The notes under the pieces: model-generated
Databases searched by the model: none
What the model was told of the DNA's origin: nothing
What the model saw: the letters and a program-made list of their open reading frames with translations, nothing else
Made by a program: the position numbers and the translations under genes
Origin: Annulohypoxylon bovei var. microspora
Taxonomy: Eukaryota; Ascomycota; Sordariomycetes; Xylariales; Hypoxylaceae
Reading direction: 5' to 3'
Assembly: GCA_022836615.1 (NCBI GenBank)
Contig: MU405386.1
Coordinates: 1 to 64,000 of the forward strand
DNA: 64,000 nucleotides
In this document: piece after piece, positions 24,583 through 36,470 of the stretch
Layout: every line of letters begins with the position of its first letter
Position numbering within the stretch: the stretch's first letter is position 1

Positions 24583-24782
24583 CCCACCACTTTTCTTAAA
24601 CCTTTTCCCAATTAATAATTTTTTGCAAAGAAAAATTTTTAAGGTTTTTTTTTTCTTTTTCCCGGTCCCCGTAACTTTGGGAGGGTAAAAATGCTTCGGA
24701 ACTTACGAAGGTTACGTTTTCCCGGACATTATAAAAAGCCGTACCAAGTAAAAGAAAAAAAAAACCTTAAAAATTTTAAATT

Positions 24783-27231
24783 AAATTTAAAAAACATTAA
24801 ATTATAAATGGTACGTTTTCATCGATTTAAAAAATAAGTTTTAATATATATTTATATATAAAGTATATCGTAAAAAAACGGTTTTTATGATTTTATTTAA
24901 AATATATAAATAAATAATAATATTATTTAATTTAATAAACGTTTTAATAATGTTTTAAACATTTATAAAAGAAATTATAACTTTTTTCATTAAATAATTA
25001 ATTAAATTATTAAATGATATAATAATATAAATTAATACGAAAAAATAATTATATAAATGATTTTTAATAATTTTTAAATATTTTATAATATATAACATAA
25101 TTATTAACACTTTTAAATTTCAGCTTTTTATTAAAAAAAAAGTTTTTTTTAATTTTATTATTTTTAAAATTAATTCTAAAATAAACTTAACCAAGGTAAT
25201 AATAATTAAAAATTATTTTAAACTTAAAATAATTATATATATTAAAACATTTATTAACGTAATAAATTATTTTAAATATTTAATAAAAAATTATTTAATA
25301 ATAATAATTTTATTAATAATTTTCACGAATGAACTTAAAGGTGAATTTATTAAATTAAACGTAAAAACGATAATAACATGGGAAAAAATTTATGATTTAA
25401 TTATTATTATATTAATAATATAACGATTTAATTAAAAATTACTTTTAATAATTAAATTAAATGTTAATAAATTATACGTTAAAATAACTTTATTTTAATT
25501 ATATTTTTATAATAATTAAAACGTTTTATATTTAATGGCTTATTTTTTTAAAAAGTTCATGGATATATAAACATGTTATTTAATTTAAAAAAAAATTATT
25601 AAAAATTATATTATTATTATAATATTAATACCATTAAATAAAAAGAATTACAATGGTTATAAATTATAAATTACTTAAATTAATTAATATTAAAATTAAA
25701 CAATTTATTAAAATTATATATTTTTTAAAATATTATTAAATATTATAATATACGAATTATTTATTATTTTAATAAAGTTTATATATTAATAAATTATTTA
25801 TTTAAATTTTTTAATTCGAACTTAATCGATAAACCCTTATCGATTAACGAAAACAAAATAATAATAAAATTTATTCGATATTTTTATGAATTTAATCGAT
25901 TAAACTTTTAAGCGATTTATAAATATTTGTTATAAAAAACGGATTTTTTAACGGTAATAAAAAAAAATTAAAAAAACATTTCGTTAAACATTAAAATTAA
26001 TTATATAAAATTTTAAAATATATTAAAACATTTAAAAATCCTTTATATATAACGGGAACGGTAATTAATGTAACGAATATATAATTTATATTAAAATATA
26101 ATAATATAATTTATTAATTAACGAATATATATTACGATTAAAAATACGTTACGGTTAAAGTAATATTTAAAAAAATAATAAAATCATTTTAATATTTTAA
26201 AATAACGTTAATAATATATTAAATTATAATTAAATGTTTTTTTATTAATGATTAAAAAAATTAAATACGTTATTATTAAATTTATAATCGATATATTTTT
26301 TAATATCATTTATACGTTAAATAATCGATTATACGTTTTTAAAATAAATGGTAATATTAATAATAATTAAATACGTTATTAATTAAATGGAAATTAAAAT
26401 GGTATTATTAACGAAATTTATTAATTATATTTTATTATTTACAAAAATCGAAAAAACGTTTAATTATTTACGGGAATAAATATTTAATAATGTTTAAAAT
26501 TTTATCGGTTATAAAGTTATAAATTAAATTTAATAACATGGTTCCACCGTAAAATTAATTAGTTTTTTACATTTTAAAAATAATAATAAAATAAAAAAAA
26601 TTATGTTTTAAAAATATTAAACGAATTTTATAATTACGAACTTATTTAATTTATTTTAACGAACTTTAATTATTTATAACCGTATTATTAAACCCGGCGG
26701 TTATAATAATTTTTTTTAATGTTTAATATATAATTTTTTTAAAATTAATTACTTATTAAATACGCCGAATATATTTACGAACCGACCGAAAATTTTTTTT
26801 ATAATTTAAAAATAATTAATAATATAATACGAGGCTTTTATAACCCGTAATTATTACAATGGTATAAAAGCATTTCGAAAATAAATAAAAATGTATTTAT
26901 AAAAAAAAAGTTTAATATATATTTACGCCTTCGAAAATTAAATGTTAAAAATACGGTAACGAATAAATAAACATGAATTATATCACGACGGTTTATAAGA
27001 AATTTACCGTTATTATTAAAGTAATATTTATTAATTACGTAATTTAAAAAAGTTAATGCTTTTAAATAAATATAATAATAATAATTTATTTCCGGCGTAC
27101 GTGAACGACGGCCATTTCGTACGGAATTTATAATATATAAATAAACGGATATTTAAATAAAACCGGTGGCGGTTATAAAAAAGATTACGTTTATAATAAT
27201 TAAAAATAATTATAATAAAAGAAAAAAATAA
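24783..27231. other. Unassigned degraded stretch, possibly the body of the element ending in LTR-G
   Basis: The remaining C is nearly all in CpG. No domain was recognised in any frame. A purine-rich run (AATAAAAGAAAAAAATAA, 27214-27231) directly precedes the TGT of the LTR-like repeat at 27232. That is the arrangement of a polypurine tract and 3' LTR, so this may be the inside of a retrotransposon read on +. A 5' LTR was not found. Confidence 0.4.
25822..25847. other. Perfect 11-bp-stem hairpin
   Basis: TTAATCGATAA (25822-25832), loop ACCC, TTATCGATTAA (25837-25847). The stem is exact despite heavy mutation around it. Function unknown; it may be a chance palindrome. Confidence 0.5.
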
Positions 27232-27447
27232 TGTAAATCCCCGATTTAAAGGTTTTTATAATAATATTTAAATTATTTATAATAATAAACGTTAATTATT
27301 AAAATAATTTTAAATCGCATGTAAATTTAATTAATTATAAAACTTAAATTAATTAATAATTTATATACGAATTTATTTTTATTAATATAAAATAACGTTT
27401 ATTATATATAAACGATATTTTATATAATTAAAAAATTCGAACGCACA
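27232..27447 (+). repeat. LTR-like repeat G, copy 1 (216 bp)
   Basis: Starts TGTAAATCCCCG and ends GAACGCACA (TG...CA), with a polypurine-like run just upstream. The second copy (51834-51941 plus 55242-55349) also totals 216 bp and is bounded by a short duplication. No duplication is seen here, which fits a 3' LTR of a longer element rather than a solo LTR. Confidence 0.72.
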
Positions 27448-28671
27448 TTCCGTTTTAACGGGAATATTATTAAAATAATAAATTTTTTTAAAAAAAATAT
27501 TTTACGATATTATTATTATTTACGATGAATGTTATTAAATTATTTAATTATATTATAACATTTAATATTTATATATTATATTTATTTTTATTATTTTATA
27601 ATTTATTATAAATAATACATAAAGTCCCCGCATTTATAAATATAATAACTTTAAATTTAAATTATATAATCCGGCATATATTACATTATAATTTAAATTT
27701 ATATATTTTAATATTAATATAAACCACCTTTTATAAATTAAATCACTTTTAACGTAACGTTAATTATTTTATAAATTTTAATTAAATATATCGTTAAAAT
27801 AAATAAATCATTATTAATCATTAATTCGAATTTTTTTTTTATATATTTATAACGTTTTTTTATTATTTATTAAATGATGTTAATTTAAAAGTTTTATCGT
27901 TTTATACTTTTTAATATATTTTAATTAATTTATTATTTATTATAAAATTAAAATAAAAATTATTATTTTATTTATAATTAATTTTTAAATTTAAATTTAA
28001 CGTTAAAAACTTAATTAATTCACTTATAATTTAAATATATTATTTTAATTATTTTAAAGTTTATTCCTTTTTATTATAATTTATTATTTAAAATAATAAT
28101 AATATTAATTATAATTTAATTTATTACATTTATTACATTTTAATTTAACGCTTTATATTTAAAAATTTAACATTTAATAATAACGTAAATTTAAAAATAT
28201 ATGGAATAAATAATCCGTTTTTTTATTTAACCGTTTCCATTAAAACGATTAATTTTATATTTTAAATTTAAAGGCAATAAGTCACGATATGTTTACGTGT
28301 AATACCGTGCGATATATTACGATATTTTATGTTCGTATAAACGTATAAATTATTAACTTTTAATCTTAAATAAACGTAACCTTATATGGCACAAGCCACA
28401 CAAAGTCACACAAAGCCACAAAGCGCCCTTTAATTAATAAAACCCTTTTATTATTAATAAAACCATTAATAATATTCTTTATAAATTAAAATATTATTTA
28501 CATATATTTAAAATAAATAATAAATTTTAATTCTTTACTTTTTTTATATATATTTTAATAATTATATTATTAATTTAATATATTATTATTTTAAATTTTA
28601 ATAATTAAATATTCTTTTATAATAATATTTTTAAACTTTAAAAAGAATTTTTTATTTCTTTTATTTTAAAA
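27448..28671. other. Unassigned AT-rich stretch with a small CACA-rich island
   Basis: No gene or terminal repeat was recognised. At 28389-28425 a less mutated island has four AGCCACA or AGTCACA words in a row, with CpA retained. This is unusual here and may be an undamaged remnant. Confidence 0.45.
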
Positions 28672-29398
28672 AGTAACATTAAATTTATAATATTAATTAA
28701 TTAAATTTATAATACATTACCATAATAAAAATCCAAGCTTAATTAATACACGCGTTTTTATATAATCCCCCATATAAACCAAGGTATTTTTTTTAATTAT
28801 TTCGCGATTAACGCCATAATTAAAAACATTAATTTAATTCGATTTTAACCATAACTTTAAACCACCGCATCGCACTTAATATACCATTTCAATTCAAAAG
28901 AAATTAATATTATATAATTATATTTAAATGCTTTTTTAACGAATTAAATTATATATTTTTAAAATTAATATACATTATATTTTAAAATTTCGAAATTAAA
29001 TTATTTTATATATATGACCGCGGCTTAATTAAATTATAACCAAATATAATTTAAATATAAGTTAAAACTTAATTATATAAACATTAAATTAATTTTTAAT
29101 TAAATTTAATTAATTAAATAAATAAAATAAAATATAATAAAAATATATAACGATAATTTTTTAAAAGCGATTTTAAAATAACACTTTTTTTAATTAATTA
29201 AAGTTATTTTAATGTGGCGATAATTAATTAAATTAAAACGTATATTTAATAAAAAATAAATTAATAAAAGTTAAAAAAAATATTTACGTTTATATAAAAA
29301 TTTATATAACGAAACGTATATTAATTTAATTTAAATTTTCGTTATAATAATTATATATTATAAATTTAATTAATAAACATTATAAATTTAATATTATT
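28672..29398. mobile_element. Long-TIR element M, copy 2
   Basis: Starts AGTAACATTAAATTT and ends AATATTATT. Both inverted ends match M copy 1 over about 100 bp, and the internal blocks are in the same order (a TATATGACCGCGG block corresponds to the CACGGTCGTATATA block in copy 1). It is more mutated than copy 1. No clear target duplication. Confidence 0.8.
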
Positions 29399-30707
29399 AT
29401 TAAATAACTTTATTTTTCTTTTCATTATAAGCCGTAATATTATTATAATCCGTAATTGATTTTACCGATTTATAAAATCGTTATATAAAATTAAAACTAT
29501 TTATATTATTTTAAAAAAAAATTAATTTTTAATAAATCATATAAAATAATATTCCGATTTATTATTAATTTTATTAAATAATAATACTTATAATATAATT
29601 TTTTTATATATAAATATTTATAAAATATTTAACGTAAAAAAGTTAATTTTAATATTTAAATTCGACGATAATAATTAATATTATTTAATGATTTACGTTT
29701 TAAAATAACATTAATAATATATAAAAATTAAAATATTATTTTATAATTATATTTATTAAAATTTTATTAAAATTCATTTTAAATTTTTATATATTTATTT
29801 CGCTTAATTAATTTTTAATAATAACATATTTCGATTTTTAAAAAATTAATTTAAAACGTTTATCCTCCGTTTACGTAATACTTTTACACTTTTAAATTCC
29901 ATCGAATATATCGATAAAAAAATCACTTTTAAAATATAAATTTTTAAATTAAATTTAAAATTTAAAATTTTTAATACGTCGATTAAAGTTAATTTTAAAA
30001 AACGTAAAAAAAGTAATAAACATTATTTAATTAATTAAAAACGTATTATATATTTTAATAATAACGTAAATTATCCCATTAATAATAATTATAATAAAAA
30101 TAAAAATAACGATATAAAATTTAATTAAAATTATAAACGTAAATAATTATATAATTTTAATAAAAGTTTTTTATATTTATTTAATTTTATTAATAATATT
30201 ATTAATATTAATATTAATATTAATATAATAAAAAGTAACACATTTAATTTAACCCACTTATATTTATTAAATAATTTAAAAAATAATTAAAGTTTTTAAA
30301 ATTTAAAAAAACGTCGTTTAATTTAAATAATTACATAAATATAAATTTATTATTAAAATAATTATTATAAAATAAATTAACGTTAATTTATTTTTTTAAT
30401 TAATAAACGTAATATTTTTTTAAAAAAACATCGTAATTTATTTTAAATATTTAATAAATAAATTATCGTTTAAAAACATCGTAATTTACTTAAAAAATTT
30501 AATTCGTTATATTATTTTTTAATATTAACTTTTAATTTTAACTTTTAATTTTAATTTTTAATTTTAATATTTATTATTATATTAATTAATTTAAATTCGA
30601 CTTACGTTTTTTATATTTTTTTAATAATTTAATTATACCTTTTTTAATTAATTATATAATATTTATAATATTAAATAATACATTATTTATTAATTAAAAA
30701 ATTATTA
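29399..30707. other. Unassigned degraded stretch
   Basis: On + there is a long Lys/Asn-rich frame around 29,850-30,290 with few stops, resembling a basic gag-like segment, but no zinc knuckle or other motif. Two near-identical ACATCGTAATTTA words recur at about 30,428 and 30,477. Identity unknown. Confidence 0.35.
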
Positions 30708-31728
30708 TATGTTTAAAAAACATTATTACGTTTAAATTTTTTTAATTATATAAATAATTAATTATTAATTAATAAAGTAATTAATAAAGTAATTAATAAA
30801 AAATTAATAAATAATTAATAAAAAATTAATAAGCCGTTTCGCGTTTAATTAATTTAAACGTAACGGTTTTAATTAATTAAATTTATTTACTTTTTTAATT
30901 AAATATATCTTTTTTTTAAACCCACTTTTTAATTGCCCACGCATTTAATAACCACTTTTTTAATTAACCATTTTTCGAATTACGGGTTAAACCACTTTTA
31001 AACCATTAATTTTCACGCGTAAAAACCATTTTTTTAAAAGTTAATTAATTATTTATTTTAAAAGTTTTTATTTAATTATATAAAAACGAATTAAATTATA
31101 TTAAAAATTAAAATTTTAAAACCATGTAAACCTTTAAAATTATATAAACTTTAAACCCACGTAAAATTAATAATTAAAATTAAAGTTAAAAATAAAAATA
31201 AAATTAAAGTTACGATCCGGAGGTTTAAAAGGTGGTAAAAACCTTTTATATAAAAATATTTTTTTTTATTAATAAATTAATAAGTTATTTAATTTATTAT
31301 TTAATTTATTAATAAATAAATTAATAAATTAATAAATAAATTAATAAATTAATTATTTAATTAATTATTAAATTAATTAATTAATTTTTTAATTAATTTT
31401 TTAATTAATTTTTAAATTAATTTTTTAATTAAAATTTTAATTAATTAATTAATTAATTAATTATTAAATTAAAAATTAATTAATTAAATAAATGGTAATA
31501 TTTTTTAAATAAATATTAATTTTTTTTTTATTTTATTATTTTCATTTTTTACCTCGTTTCTTACCTTTTTTCCACCCCGTTTTTTACCTTATTTTCCTTA
31601 ATTAATAATTTTTTACGAAGAAAATTTTTTAAGGTTTTTTTTTTTTTTTTAATCCTTGTAACTTTAAAAAAGTAAAAACGCTTCGAAATTTACATAAATC
31701 GCGTTTTCCCGGATATTATCCGTCCGGA

Positions 31729-33176
31729 AAACATTATTACGCTTAAATTTTTATTATAATTTATAAATTATTAATTATTAATTAAATAATTAATAAAGTA
31801 ATTAATAAATAATTAATAAAATAATTAATAAGAAATTAATAAATAATTAATAAATTTTTTTAAATTTAATTAATTTAAGTGTAACGTTTTTAATTAATTA
31901 AATTTATTTATACTTTTAATTAAATGCATCCTTTTTTTGGACCCACTTTTCAATTGTTTATGCATTTAATAACCTTTTTAAACCACTTTTTTAATTAATT
32001 ACCTTTTAAACCACGTGTTAAACCATTTTTAAACCACCACTTTTTACGCGTAAAAACTACTTTTTTAAAAGTTAATTAATTATTTATTTTACTTAATTAT
32101 ATAAAAACGAATTAACTTAAATTAAAAATTAAATTTTTAAAACCATGTAAATTTTTAAAATTACGTAAAATTAATAATTAAGTTAAGGTTAAAGGTAAAA
32201 ATAAAATTAAAGTTAAAGGTAAAATTAAAATTAAAGTTAAAATTTAAAGGTTTAAAAAGCGGTGGAAACCCCTCATGTAAAAATGTGTTTTTTTTATTAA
32301 AAAGTTAATAAATTATTTAATTTATTATTTAATTAATAAATAAATTAATTAATAAATTAATTAATTAATTATTTAATTAATTATTAAATTAATTAACTTT
32401 TAAATTAAGGTTTTAATTAATTAATTAATTAATTAATTAAGTATTTAATTAATTAATTTATTAATAATTTAATTAAATATTTAATTATTTAATTAATTAA
32501 TTAATTAATTAACTTATTATTTAATTAATAAATAAATTAATTAATAAGTTAATTAATTATTAAATTAATTAAATAAATAAATAATTAATTAATTAAATAT
32601 TTAATTAAATGTTTAATCATTTATTTAACCATTTAATTAATTAACCAATTAATTAATTAATCGATTCATTAGTAAATTAATTAATTTTTAAATTAATTAT
32701 TTAATTAATTTTTTAATTAACTTTTAAATTAATTTTTTAATTAATTTTTAAACCAACTTTTTAACCAAGGTTTTAATTAATTAATAAATCAATTAATTAA
32801 TTAATTAATCAATTAATTAATTAATTAATCAATTAATTAATTAACTATTAAATCAAAAATCAATCAATTAAATGAATGGTGATGTTTTCCGAACGAATTT
32901 TATTTTTTTTTCCACCTTATTACCCCCTTTTCCCACCCCGTTTCCCACCCCTTTTCCCACCCCGTTTTTTACCCCATTTTCCACCCCTTTCTTGGACCTT
33001 TTCCCAACCAACAGCTTTCTGCGAAGAAAAATTTTTAAGGTTTTTTTTTTTTTTTTCTTAGTCCCCGTAACTTTGGGAAGGCAAAAACGCCCCGGAGCTT
33101 ACGTAAGTCGCGTTTTCCCGGACATTGTGAAAGGCCGTACCGGGTAAAAGAAAAAAAAGACCTTAAAATTTTAAAA
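31729..33176 (-). mobile_element. CT copy 5, inserted in CT copy 4
   Basis: It begins with ATCCGTCCGGAAAAC directly in the hairpin-like block of copy 4. The right module runs to about 32,310, a long TTAATTAA array to about 32,870, then the C-rich minisatellite (32,910-33,010) and a well preserved hairpin-like block ending GACCTTAAAATTTT at about 33,176. Its block is close to unmutated (CCCGGACATTGTGAAAGG), so it is younger or less exposed to RIP than its host. The two overlapping frames at 32,872-33,147 are this repeat translated, not genes. Confidence 0.87.
32910..33010 (-). repeat. C-rich minisatellite, G-quadruplex-capable on the minus strand
   Basis: Repeated CCACCCCTTTTCCCACCCCG words. 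On the minus strand this gives four or more runs of three to four G separated by short loops. Homologous arrays are at 17,500-17,592, 9,060-9,130 and 50,705-50,780 in more mutated form. Confidence 0.75.
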
Positions 33177-33216
33177 AACCGTATTAAATAAAAAAAAAAA
33201 AAACCTTAAAAATTTT

Positions 33217-33278
33217 ATTAATATTTATTTAAAAAAACATTTCTTTTATAACTTTTATTATTATTATTTTTTTTATTT

Positions 33279-33321
<43 letters not shown>

Positions 33322-33456
33322 CGATTTCGTTAAAAATATTTAATAAATAATATTACGTAAATAAACTTTATTAAATTAATATATAAGTTTTTATTTATAA
33401 AAATTAAAAACCCGTTATTTTTAAAAAATCATTATTTAAATTATCGTTTAATATAA
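33217..33456. repeat. Spacer with an (ATT)n microsatellite
   Basis: An ATT run of about thirteen units occupies about 33,281-33,321. The rest is AT-rich flank between CT copy 4 and the left LTR of Gy2. Confidence 0.75.
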
Positions 33457-34380
33457 TAATTATTATAAGTTAAAAACTTAAAAAATTAATTAAAGTAAAA
33501 ATTAACGCGAGTTTATATTATAATTATAAATGTAATAAATATAAGTTTTTATAATAAAATTATTAATAATTTTAAATGGATTATAAAAGTTATTAAAATA
33601 TGTATAAAAAGGGTTTTCATGTTAATTAACTTAATTTACATTTTTAAATATAAATATTATAACCTTAAAAACGAAAGGTTATTATTTTTTTCTTTTTTTT
33701 TTATTAATGAAAATAATTTTATTTTTAACTTTATATAATATAAGTTTATTGTTATTTATAAGAATTATTATATATTTTTATTAATTATTTTTTAATTAAT
33801 AAAAATCTTTAAAAAAATGTTTATTACGTTAAACGATAACTTAATATATAAATATTTCCCAAGTAATAAATAATTAAAACTTTATAATATTTATTATTTT
33901 TTATTAATATAATTTAAGTATATATAAGTTTTTTAATAACTTTTTTAATAACTTTATAATTAATTTATTAAATAATTTTAATTTATTTTATAAAATTAAA
34001 GAAATGATTTTAATTAAAAATAAATATTTAATTTAAATTAGCGAGTAAAAAAATTTCTTAATATATATGGTTATATTAGATTTTTTTATTTTAAAAAATA
34101 TAATATATTTTAAATTAAAAAAAAATAAATGCTTAAAAATTATATTTTTGGTTTTAATTAAAAAATAATAACGTTTAATATAATAATTTAATACGAAAAG
34201 GTTTAATGGGTTATATAATAATAAAATCTTTATTTAAATTTTAATTAAAAAATTTAAGGATAAATAATTAATTTAAATTATTTATTAAGATTTAATTAAA
34301 ATATATTAAAGTGTTTTTTAATATTTCGATAATTTCTTTATTAATTTTAAAAGTAAATTAATTTTAATTAATAAGTTAAA

Positions 34381-34569
34381 TTGAAAAAAAAAAAAAAAAT
34401 TAATTATATTAATGTAAAATTAAATAATAAGTTAAAGAATGTTTTTATAATAAAGAAGTTAAATAAAAAAAATTATAATAAATGGGTAATTAAAATTAAT
34501 AATGTAATAATTAAAATGGAAAGGGTATTGGATTATAAAAAGAAAAATAATTACTTTATAACCATTTAA
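34381..34569 (+). pseudogene. Gy2 gag-like remnant
   Basis: A 62-codon open stretch, Lys/Asn-rich, with the pattern KLN-K-NYNKWVIKINN followed by a Leu-Asp. This resembles the 'L-x-G-x-N-Y-x-x-W' entry helix of retrotransposon capsid-like gag. It lies about 600 bp inside the 5' LTR, where gag is expected. The identification rests on position and one motif. Confidence 0.5.
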
Positions 34570-35829
34570 TATAAAGGAACATTTAATTAAAAAGCCGTTA
34601 ACCTTATTAATATAATAATTATTTAAAAATAAAAATTAAAGTTTAATAAAGATGGAAATATAATTATAAATGGGGTAAATTATATAATTTTAACCATCGT
34701 GATAATTATAATAATAAGTTAAATAAGTGGTTTATATTAAAATAATAATAATTTATTAAAGGTATAATAAAAATTAAATTAAAAGTTTAAAAAATTTAAA
34801 AAAAAAAGTAAATATATTTATTATATAAAAATAAAGCATTTTATAATAATTTATTTATTATTTTAAGCCGTATTTTAATTAAATTATAATAATGGAAATA
34901 ATATATTATAAATAATTATTATAAAAGCTTAAAATAATCAAAATATTAAAAATAATTATAAATTATTAAAATGTTTAAAAAATGAGTAACTTTTAAGCGA
35001 AATTACGTTTAAAGGTTAATATTAAGATTTATAAATATTAAAGAAGTTTTAAATAAAATATATATTATTTTTTTCTTAATTAAAACCTTGTTAAACGAAT
35101 AAAAGTTTATTAATACATTTATAAATTTAAGATATTTAATATATTTAATATTTAATAAAAGATTTATACGATAAATAAAATTATCGCGTATATTTATTTA
35201 AAAAAAAAATTAAAATTAATTAAAAATAAAGAATTTTATATAATTAATATATTTACATATATAAAGATTAATATAAATGGTAAAAAAAAACGAATATAAG
35301 GTTATATTATTTTAAATTTTATGTTCCTTTTAATATTAAGAAAATCGTAGATGAAATGGAATAATGTTATTTATAAGGTAAAGAAAAAGTCGATTAAAAT
35401 AAGTTTAAAAAAATATAATTTAATAATATATAAAAAAAATTAAAACATTATTTAAGCATTTTATAATGTTAAAATAAAGTGTTTATAAATTAAAAAAGTT
35501 AAGCATATAATAAGAAATGTGTTTTTAATATTTATGGCTTAAAAAAAAAAACGTTAATATAAGAAAAACGGCGAAAACGTTTAAATCTTTAATGTTATTA
35601 TGCAAAATATTAATATTATATTAAAAAAAAAAGAAAAACTTACAATTAATTAAATTTAAAAAGTATTACTTAATAAATTAAAAAATTAAGTTAAAAACTT
35701 CTTAAATAACGAAAATACAATGTTATTACCATTAAAATTAAGGTTAAACATTAAAGTTAACTTATAAAAAAACGATTAAAATAAAGAAAAAAAAGTTTTA
35801 TAAAGGTTTTTATATGATATATTAAAAGA

Positions 35830-36470
35830 AAAACTTTTGGTGTTATAAAAAATTTTAATAAACTTATTAAATAAAGGATGGATTAAAGTTAATAACTTAT
35901 TAAAAAAGGTATTAATATTATTCGTAAAAAAATTAAAAAGCGGTTTCCGGTTTTATATGGATTATAAAGCTTTTAATGTTATTTTAATACATGATTATTA
36001 CTCGTTACCATTAATTAAAGAAATTTTACGATCTTTTTATAAGGTTAAATGGTTAATTAAGGTCGACGTTAAAGTTACATTTTACAAGTTACGAATAAAA
36101 AAATAAATAAATAAAAAATCGTTTTTTACACCCGATTTAAGGTTTTTAAATGGTTAATTATACCTTTTAAATTATGCGAAACGTTAACGGCGTTTTAACG
36201 TTATATTAATAAAACCTTATTTAACTTTTTAAATAATTATTATTTAATATACGTGGATAATGTGGTAATTTATTTAAATAAGTTCCGTAAAAATTACATG
36301 AATAAAATTAAAATGGTATTAAAATACCTTAATAACGTTAATTTAAAATTAAACCTTTTTAAGTGTTTTTTTATTATAAAGGAAATTAAATATTTAAGTT
36401 TTATTATTATAATAGGAAAAAGGATTAAAATAAACCCCGATAAAGTTATAATTATTAAAGGGTAGAAATT
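35830..36470 (+). pseudogene. Gy2 reverse transcriptase, partly readable
   Basis: From about 35,870 the frame reads K-GWIKV, LFVKK, then an F-YMDY segment (normally FCVDY), SLPLIKE, KWLIKVDV and TFYKLR, all typical of Gypsy RT fingers and palm. The catalytic box YVDN is at 36250-36261, with the second Asp changed to Asn. A 70-codon open stretch (36253-36465) continues through KLNLFKC, IKYLSFII and INPDKV to the end of the thumb. Frameshifts and stops separate the pieces. Confidence 0.93.

Larger units (their letters stand above)
16452..24782 (-). mobile_element. CT copy 3, split by a complete Gypsy element
   Basis: Reverse orientation. The right module and terminus lie at about 16452-17060, the TTAATTAA array at about 17060-17455, and the ATTTTCCAAACGGATTTTA junction and C-rich minisatellite at 17460-17592. 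The element resumes at 24583 with the rest of the minisatellite and the hairpin-like block, ending CCTTAAAAATTTTA at about 24782. The split point is marked by the CCCAC duplication of the inserted Gy1 copy. Confidence 0.88.
30708..33216 (-). mobile_element. CT copy 4, split by CT copy 5
   Basis: Reverse orientation: right terminus at about 30708 (mutated to ATGTTTAAAAAAC), right module to about 31,290, TTAATTAA array to about 31,500, C-rich minisatellite and hairpin-like block to about 31,728 (ending at the word CCCGGATATT). The rest of the hairpin-like block (CCGTATTAAATAAA... CCTTAAAAATTTT) resumes at about 33,177-33,216, beyond copy 5. Confidence 0.85.

Noticed and set aside
32872..33147. 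Two overlapping frames of 91 and 61 codons, Pro/Phe-rich
   Set aside because: They translate the C-rich minisatellite and hairpin-like block of CT copy 5. The same repeat gives a frame at 8963-9166 in CT copy 2, and no domain or conserved start exists.
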